Shown piece by piece: positions 59,233-64,000 of a stretch of DNA of 64,000 nt. Within the stretch, counting starts at the first letter, position 1, and each line of letters begins with the position of its first letter. The notes beneath the pieces were generated by a model. The model was not told where the DNA came from. It ran no database searches and was given only the letters and a program-made list of their open reading frames with translations. This DNA comes from JAJDTT01 sp022827025 (lineage in GTDB: Bacteria > Acidobacteriota > UBA6911 > RPQK01 > JAJDTT01): positions 2,666,001 to 2,730,000 of the forward strand of contig OZ241897.1 of assembly GCA_965203535.1 (NCBI GenBank). Direction: 5' to 3'. A program made the position numbers and the translations under genes.

Positions 59233-59517
59233 ATGCCCAGGTCGGTCAAAAAGGGTCCCTTCGTGGACGCTCACTTGGTCAAGAAACTGCGTCACCTGAA
59301 TGAGACCAACGAGAGGGCGGTCATCCGGACCTGGTCCCGGAGGTCGACCATTACGCCGGAGATGGTGGGACACACCATTGCCGTTCACAACGGCAAGAAG
59401 TTCATTCCCATCTACATCACCGAGAACGTCGTGGGACACAAGCTGGGAGAATTCGCTCCCACAAGAAACTTCAGGGGACACATTCGCAGATCCGAGCGCA
59501 TGGCCCGGATGCGGTAG
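59233..59517 (+). CDS. rpsS: 30S ribosomal protein S19
   Basis: 94 residues from ATG 59233. PRSVKKGPFVDAHLVKKLRH, TWSRRSTITPEMVGHTIAVH and VGHKLGEFAPTRNFRGH are the S19 signatures. Preceded by AGGAGG. The 69-bp gap before rplV holds no other gene. Confidence 0.98.
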   Translation: MPRSVKKGPFVDAHLVKKLRHLNETNERAVIRTWSRRSTITPEMVGHTIAVHNGKKFIPIYITENVVGHKLGEFAPTRNFRGHIRRSERMARMR

Positions 59518-59586
59518 CGCGATTGGGATGAAATCGAAGGGTCCGGCACCGGCCGGACCGGCGGCAAAGGTTGCGGAGCAGGACTT

Positions 59587-59934
59587 GTGGAAGCATCGGC
59601 CACGGCAAAATACGTGAAGGGGTCGCCCCAGAAGGCGCGCTTGGTCATCGACCTGATTCGGGGCCGGAAGGTGGAGGCGGCGTTGGACATTCTCCGTTTC
59701 TCGGGGAGGAGAGCGGCTGGCCCCATCTCCAAGGTGTTGCGTTCGGCCATCGCCAACGCCGAGCAGAAGTCTTCGATGATCGACGTGGATGACCTGTTCG
59801 TGAAGGAGGCCTACGTCGACCTGGGACCGACCAAGTGGCGTTTCAGGACGCGCCCCGTTCCCATGGGGCGGGCCTTCCGCGAGCGGCGGCGGCAGAGCCA
59901 TATTACGATCCGGGTTTCGGACGGAGAATCATAG
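59587..59934 (+). CDS. rplV: 50S ribosomal protein L22
   Basis: 115 residues from GTG 59587 with GGAGCAGGAC upstream. ATAKYVKGSPQKARLVIDLI, GRRAAGPISKVLRSAIANAE and the beta-hairpin tip region RTRPVPMGRAFRERRRQSH, which lines the exit tunnel. No macrolide-resistance-type hairpin insertion seen. Confidence 0.97.
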   Translation: MEASATAKYVKGSPQKARLVIDLIRGRKVEAALDILRFSGRRAAGPISKVLRSAIANAEQKSSMIDVDDLFVKEAYVDLGPTKWRFRTRPVPMGRAFRERRRQSHITIRVSDGES

Positions 59935-59944
59935 GAGGCGCACT

Positions 59945-60598
59945 TTGGGTCAGAAAGTCCACCCGTACGGGTTCCGCCTGGGTTACATCAACACCTGGCG
60001 TTCCCGCTGGTATGCGGAAAAGAACTACGGGGATCTGCTGCACGAGGACCTTCAGATCAAGAAGAATCTGAAGCGGCAGTTCTATCATGCCGGGATCTCC
60101 TCCATCGAGATCGAGCGGATGGCGGCCAACAAGCTCACGGTCATCGTGAAAACGGCTCGGCCCGGGATCATCATCGGTCGCAAAGGCAGCGAGATCGACA
60201 GGTTGAAGAGTGACCTCCAGGCCGCCACCGGCCGGGAGGTCTACATCAATATTCAGGAGGAACAGAAGCCCGAGACGGATGCCCAGTTGGTGGCCGAGTC
60301 CATCTGCCAGCAACTGTTGCGCCGGGTGGCCTTCCGCAGGGCCATGCGCCGCGCCGTCGAGACCGCGGTGCGTTTCGGAGCCCAGGGGATCAAGGTTCGT
60401 TGCGGCGGCCGGCTCAACGGCGCCGAGATCGCCAGAGCCGAGTGGTATCTCCACGGCCGGCTGCCTCTCCATACCCTGCGGGCCCGGATCGACCATGGCT
60501 TCGCCGAGGCCTTCACCACCTACGGCGTGATCGGCGTCAAGGTGTGGGTCTACAAGGGTGAGGTCTTCGGGGACGAGGGATCGTCCCGGTCCAATTGA
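59945..60598 (+). CDS. rpsC: 30S ribosomal protein S3
   Basis: 217 residues from TTG 59945, with AGGAGG upstream. GQKVHPYGFRLGYINTWRSR start; KH domain KTARPGIIIGRKGSEIDRLK; C-domain RCGGRLNGAEIARAEWYLHG and RIDHGFAEAFTTYGVIGVKV. Mature length is family-typical. Confidence 0.97.
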   Translation: MGQKVHPYGFRLGYINTWRSRWYAEKNYGDLLHEDLQIKKNLKRQFYHAGISSIEIERMAANKLTVIVKTARPGIIIGRKGSEIDRLKSDLQAATGREVYINIQEEQKPETDAQLVAESICQQLLRRVAFRRAMRRAVETAVRFGAQGIKVRCGGRLNGAEIARAEWYLHGRLPLHTLRARIDHGFAEAFTTYGVIGVKVWVYKGEVFGDEGSSRSN

Positions 60599-60616
60599 AC
60601 GGGAGTCATTGCAGTC

Positions 60617-61033
60617 ATGTTGATGCCGAAGAAGATCAAGTACCGGAAGCAGCAGAAGGGGAGAATGACGGGCAAGGCCCTCCGCGGCAGCACCATGTCG
60701 TTCGGCGAATACGGCCTCAAGGCCGTGCAGCCCGGTTGGATCACCGACCGGCAGATCGAGGCGGCCCGAATCGCAATGACCCGCTATGTCCGGCGGGGAG
60801 GGAAAATCTGGATCCGGATCTTTCCCAACAAGCCGATCACCAAGAAACCGGCAGAGACCCGAATGGGCAAAGGCAAAGGGGCCCCGACGGGATGGGTCGC
60901 GGTGGTGCGGCCCGGCACCATCCTCTATGAAATGGAGGGACTGCCCCACGACATGGCCAAGGAAGCCATGCGGCTGGCAGCCAACAAACTGCCGTTGCGG
61001 ACTCGCTTCGTGACCCGGCTGGATTCGGCATGA
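60617..61033 (+). CDS. rplP: 50S ribosomal protein L16
   Basis: 138 residues. MLMPKKIKYRKQQKGRMTGK, GKIWIRIFPNKPITKKPAET then RMGKGKGAP, and VRPGTILYEMEG. A-site tRNA-proximal protein. ATG 60617; stop overlaps rpmC (ATGA). Confidence 0.98.
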   Translation: MLMPKKIKYRKQQKGRMTGKALRGSTMSFGEYGLKAVQPGWITDRQIEAARIAMTRYVRRGGKIWIRIFPNKPITKKPAETRMGKGKGAPTGWVAVVRPGTILYEMEGLPHDMAKEAMRLAANKLPLRTRFVTRLDSA

Positions 61034-61227
61034 ACGCATCGAAGCTGAGAGAGATGTCCGTGGAGGACCTGGAATCGGAGGGGCAGGAGCTCTCCGAGCA
61101 GATGTTCCGATTGCGGTTCCAGAAGGCCACGGGACAACTGGAGAACCGCACCAAGATCCGGCAGATCCGGCGGGATCTGGCCCGGATCAAGACGATTCTG
61201 ACGGAGAGGCGGCAACAACGGCAGTGA
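61030..61227 (+). CDS. rpmC: 50S ribosomal protein L29
   Basis: 65 residues, two-helix protein: SKLREMSVEDLESEGQELSE, MFRLRFQKATGQLENRTKIR, QIRRDLARIKTILTERRQ. Overlaps rplP by four bases; 65 bp before rpsQ. Confidence 0.96.
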   Translation: MNASKLREMSVEDLESEGQELSEQMFRLRFQKATGQLENRTKIRQIRRDLARIKTILTERRQQRQ

Positions 61228-61292
61228 GTCGAGACGGGGCGGAATTGTCCGGACCCATCCGCTCCATGCATGGTCTATCGAGGGAATGAGTC

Positions 61293-61571
61293 ATGGCGGC
61301 TGAGTCGGTGGAAAGTCGGGCACGAAAAAGGACTCGGAAGACCGGACGGGTGGTCTCCGCCTCCATGACCAAGGGCATCGTCGTGGCCGTCGACCGCCTG
61401 GTGGCCCATCCCCTCTACAAGAAGACCATTCGACGCACCAGCAAACTCATGGCCCACGACGAGGAGAACGCGTGCCGGCCGGGCGACAAGGTTCTGATCG
61501 AGGAGACCCGGCCGCTGAGCAAGCGGAAGCGCTGGACCCTGGTGCGGGTCGTGGAGAAAGCCAAGGGGTAG
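61293..61571 (+). CDS. rpsQ: 30S ribosomal protein S17
   Basis: 92 residues. KTGRVVSASMTKGIVVAVDR, PLYKKTIRRTSKLMAHDEEN and GDKVLIEETRPLSKRKRWTL are the S17 OB-fold signatures. The N-terminus has ~10 extra residues relative to short forms. Confidence 0.97.
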   Translation: MAAESVESRARKRTRKTGRVVSASMTKGIVVAVDRLVAHPLYKKTIRRTSKLMAHDEENACRPGDKVLIEETRPLSKRKRWTLVRVVEKAKG

Positions 61572-61578
61572 GTGGATC

Positions 61579-61947
61579 ATGATCCAGATGCAGACCGTCC
61601 TGAACGTTGCCGACAATTCGGGAGCCCGAAGAATCTCCTGCATCTCGCCCTTGGGTGGAGACGTGGGCCGCGGCGCCAGTCTGGGAGAAGTCATCACCGC
61701 CTCGGTGAAGGAGTCCAGTCCCAACGGCGCGGTGAAGAAGGGCCAGGTGGTGAAGGCGGTGATCGTCCGGATGCGCAAGGAGAACCGGCGCCCGGACGGC
61801 TCCTACATCCGCTTCGACGAGAACGCGGCCGTCGTCATCAACAACGCCCGGGAACCGGTCGGAACCCGCGTCTTCGGTCCGGTGGCGAGAGAATTGAGAG
61901 AAAAACGATTCATGAGGATCGTTTCTTTGGCGCCTGAGGTTTTGTGA
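61579..61947 (+). CDS. rplN: 50S ribosomal protein L14
   Basis: 122 residues. MIQMQTVLNVADNSGARRIS, KKGQVVKAVIVRMRKENRRP, DENAAVVINNAREPVGTRVF and the C-terminal ELREKRFMRIVSLAPEVL. Seven bases after rpsQ. Confidence 0.98.
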   Translation: MIQMQTVLNVADNSGARRISCISPLGGDVGRGASLGEVITASVKESSPNGAVKKGQVVKAVIVRMRKENRRPDGSYIRFDENAAVVINNAREPVGTRVFGPVARELREKRFMRIVSLAPEVL

Positions 61948-61966
61948 CCGGAGAAGGGTTTTTCGG

Positions 61967-62287
61967 ATGCTCCATGTGAAGGCGGATGACCAGGTTCTGG
62001 TGCTGGCGGGGAAAGACCGCGGCAAGACGGGCCGTGTCCTGCAGGTGCTGTCCGACCGGAAGCGGGCGGTGATCGAGCGGATCAACATGATCTACCGGCA
62101 CACCAGGCAGAATCCCCAGCAGAACGTGCAGGGGGGAATCCTGGAAAAGGAAGCCCCCGTGGCTCTCTCGAATCTGCAGGTGATCTGCCGGGAGTGCAAC
62201 CAGGCGAGCCGGGTGGGTTATACGAGGCTCTCCGACGGAAAGAAGGTCCGAACCTGCAAGAAGTGCGGAGGCACCATCGACAAATAG
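61967..62287 (+). CDS. rplX: 50S ribosomal protein L24
   Basis: 106 residues. The KOW motif VLVLAGKDRGKTGRVLQVL, then INMIYRHTRQNPQQNVQGGI. The C-terminal part has two CxxC-like pairs (VICRECNQ, TCKKCGG), forming a zinc ribbon that is absent from E. coli L24 but known in other phyla. Confidence 0.96.
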   Translation: MLHVKADDQVLVLAGKDRGKTGRVLQVLSDRKRAVIERINMIYRHTRQNPQQNVQGGILEKEAPVALSNLQVICRECNQASRVGYTRLSDGKKVRTCKKCGGTIDK

Positions 62288-62320
62288 AGTCCCGACAGGG
62301 CGGCAGCAAGGGTAGAGACA

Positions 62321-62884
62321 GTGGCTCGGCTGAAACAGAAAATCAACGAAGAGGTGGTCCCGAAGCTGGTGGAGGAGTTCGGCTATGACAACGTCATGGC
62401 GATCCCCAGGCTGGTCAAGGTCGTGGTCAATCTGGGCCTGGGTCAGGCGATCCAGAACATTCGCCTGCTGGACTCGGCGGCGGCCGAGCTGACCGCCATC
62501 ACCGGACAGAAGGCGGTGGTGACCCGAGCCAGGAAATCCATCGCCGGGTTCAAGCTGCGCCAAGGGATGCCCATCGGAGTGATGGTCACCTTGCGGGGGA
62601 ACCGGATGCTCGAGTTCCTGGACCGGCTCATCAACATCGGCCTGCCCCGGGTCCGGGATTTTCGAGGAGTTCCTCCCAATGCGTTCGACGGTCAGGGCAA
62701 CTATACGCTCGGAATCCGGGAGCACTTGATCTTCCCGGAGATCGATCTGGGGCGGTCCGAGACCACGCACGGGATGAACGTCACCATCGTGACGACAGCC
62801 AGGTCGGATGAAGAGGCGCGTGTCCTGTTGGCGGGACTGGGCGTGCCCTTCGGCCGGGAGGAAGACCGCCAACTGATTTTTTAG
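62321..62884 (+). CDS. rplE: 50S ribosomal protein L5
   Basis: 187 residues from GTG 62321. VPKLVEEFGYDNVMAIPRLV, ITGQKAVVTRARKSIAGFKL and the C-terminal TTHGMNVTIVTTARSDEEAR match L5, the 5S rRNA and P-site tRNA contact protein. Confidence 0.97.
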   Translation: MARLKQKINEEVVPKLVEEFGYDNVMAIPRLVKVVVNLGLGQAIQNIRLLDSAAAELTAITGQKAVVTRARKSIAGFKLRQGMPIGVMVTLRGNRMLEFLDRLINIGLPRVRDFRGVPPNAFDGQGNYTLGIREHLIFPEIDLGRSETTHGMNVTIVTTARSDEEARVLLAGLGVPFGREEDRQLIF

Positions 62885-62961
62885 CGGCCGGGGAATTCCC
62901 GCAGGCGAGAGTCCCGGCCCGGGTTCGTTGCCGGCGCGACCGGCAGGGGAGGTACAGGAGG

Positions 62962-63147
62962 ATGGCCCGAAAGGGTTTGATTGCGAAACAAAACAGACCA
63001 GCCAAGTTCTCCACTCGGAGCTACAACCGATGCCGGCGCTGCGGGCGTCCTCGCGGTTATCTGCGCAAGTTCCAGCTCTGCCGGATCTGCTTCCGCCAGT
63101 TGGCCTTGTTGGGAGAGATTCCGGGAGTGACCAAGTCGAGCTGGTGA
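62962..63147 (+). CDS. rpsN: 30S ribosomal protein S14, zinc-binding (type Z)
   Basis: 61 residues. The short form with a zinc ribbon: YNRCRRCGRPRGYLRK then LCRICFRQLALLGEIPG, four Cys. The zinc-free long paralogue induced under zinc limitation is not in this window. Confidence 0.98.
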   Translation: MARKGLIAKQNRPAKFSTRSYNRCRRCGRPRGYLRKFQLCRICFRQLALLGEIPGVTKSSW

Positions 63148-63202
63148 AGCCGTTCCGGCGGCGACCGCAGGCGGTTGCGGACGAAGGCGAAAGAAGAGTC
63201 TC

Positions 63203-63601
63203 ATGTCAGTCACCTATCCCATAGCCGATCTTCTCACCCGGATCAGAAACGCCCTCTTGGCCAGGCACGACACGGTCCGGATGCCACATTCCAAGCTGAA
63301 GGCGGAAATGGTGAAAATCCTCCACCAGGAGGGATACATTTCCGGCTTCACGACCGACGGAGAGCCGCCGTTCCAGAAGCTGACGATCCGCCTCAAGTAC
63401 GGTCCTGACCATGAGCCCGTGATCCAGGTCCTGCGCTGTGTCAGCACTCCGGGGCGCCGCAGATACGTGGGCAGAAACGAGATCCCCCTGGTGCTGGAGG
63501 GGCTGGGAATCAACATCCTTTCCACCTCGCAGGGAATCGTGACCGGGAAGAGAGCCCGGGAGTTGGGTATCGGTGGAGAGTTGCTTTGCGAGGTGTATTG
63601 A
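63203..63601 (+). CDS. rpsH: 30S ribosomal protein S8
   Basis: 132 residues. YPIADLLTRIRNALLARHDT, MPHSKLKAEMVKILHQEGYI, and the C-terminal LNILSTSQGIVTGKRARELG-like block (reads INILSTSQGIVTGKRARELG). The spc operon autoregulator in E. coli. Confidence 0.98.
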   Translation: MSVTYPIADLLTRIRNALLARHDTVRMPHSKLKAEMVKILHQEGYISGFTTDGEPPFQKLTIRLKYGPDHEPVIQVLRCVSTPGRRRYVGRNEIPLVLEGLGINILSTSQGIVTGKRARELGIGGELLCEVY

Positions 63602-63665
63602 GCCGGCGAGTCCGGCCGAGTGAGGGCCGTTTTGCGGCCGTGTTCAAGATTGTGAGTAAGACATC

Positions 63666-64000
63666 ATGTCGCGCGTAGGGAAAATGCCCATCCCCATTCC
63701 CAGCGGGGTGAAAGTTTCGGTGCTGGGTGGTCAGGTTCGCGTGCAGGGGCCGCTGGGAGTCATGTCGACCGTGGTGCCGCGGGGAATCACCGCCGCCGTG
63801 GAGAACGGCGAGCTCCGGGTCCGGAGGGGCGGAGACGACAAGACCTCCCGGTCGCTGCACGGGTTGGCCCGGTCGCTGCTGGCGAATTCGGTGACGGGAG
63901 TGACCAAGGGCTTCCGCAAGGAGCTGGACATCATCGGCATCGGTTTCCGTGCCGAGCTGCGGGGCAGATCTCTGATCCTGTCGCTGGGATTTTCCCATAC
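63666..64000 (+). CDS. rplF: 50S ribosomal protein L6, cut by the right edge
   Basis: 111 codons visible from ATG 63666. MSRVGKMPIPIPSGVKVSVL start; first L6 domain GQVRVQGPLGVMSTVVPRGI; SLLANSVTGVTKGFRKELDI leads into the second domain, which runs off the window. Continues the spc order (rpsN-rpsH-rplF). Confidence 0.97.
   Translation, partial: MSRVGKMPIPIPSGVKVSVLGGQVRVQGPLGVMSTVVPRGITAAVENGELRVRRGGDDKTSRSLHGLARSLLANSVTGVTKGFRKELDIIGIGFRAELRGRSLILSLGFSH

Overview
This is a high-GC Gram-negative bacterial chromosome segment. The lipid A and LPS-core genes (waaA, lpxK, two heptosyltransferases) show an outer membrane. Many Tat-type leader peptides, several secreted Gfo/Idh/MocA proteins, xylose-isomerase-like and beta-propeller proteins, and an IHF plus MerR pair after der fit an Acidobacteriota-like lineage. 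That placement is inference from gene content; there is no 16S rRNA in the window.

Layout. 1-13.1 kb: 3' part-missing trigger factor, a Tat-exported propeller, tRNA-Lys, an isomerase-like lipoprotein, apbE-doxX, two Gfo/Idh oxidoreductases with a cupin, a YifB/ComM ATPase, and hemE followed by two exported proteins of unknown function. 13.2-22.6 kb: an S9 peptidase, sucC-sucD-ndk-DUF2905-methyltransferase, tRNA-Val, a YpdA-like reductase, der, an IHF-like gene and a MerR regulator. 22.2-24.3 kb: an accessory patch of small ORFs bracketed by two copies of the merR 3' end, then a 166-bp miniature inverted-repeat element and tRNA-Pro. 24.3-31.2 kb: M14 and M19 peptidases, a HAD phosphatase, a D-2-hydroxyacid dehydrogenase, and a lactonase-like lipoprotein with a cupin. 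31.2-32.4 kb: a tnpB gene in an element with ~25-bp terminal inverted repeats and an apparent 8-bp target duplication. 32.8-37.6 kb: a carbohydrate cluster (glycosidase-like propeller, DapA-like lyase, aldo/keto reductase, secreted Gfo/Idh). 37.6-43.3 kb: a 1610-residue LRR-metzincin protein and degraded toxin-antitoxin pieces. 44-52 kb: tRNA-Ala, a P1 peptidase, rnpB, and the LPS-core operon. 52.1-64 kb: the str-S10-spc ribosomal protein cluster, entering rplF at the right edge.

The most striking point is rnpB (RNase P RNA, minus strand). Its conserved core can be read throughout, but a 166-bp miniature inverted-repeat element sits inside a variable helix, probably P12. A near-identical copy lies beside tRNA-Pro, and an internally deleted relic supplies the stop codon of the DoxX gene. 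Read as RNA, the 27-nt arms of the rnpB copy pair completely, because their three non-Watson-Crick positions are all G-U. The insertion would therefore extend an existing hairpin and leave the ribozyme core alone. The second notable structure is the tnpB element, whose ends do not look like IS200/IS605.

Short GGGCACCC...GGGTGCCC-type hairpin repeats recur at intergenic sites. No CRISPR array, rRNA operon, integrase or phage gene was seen.
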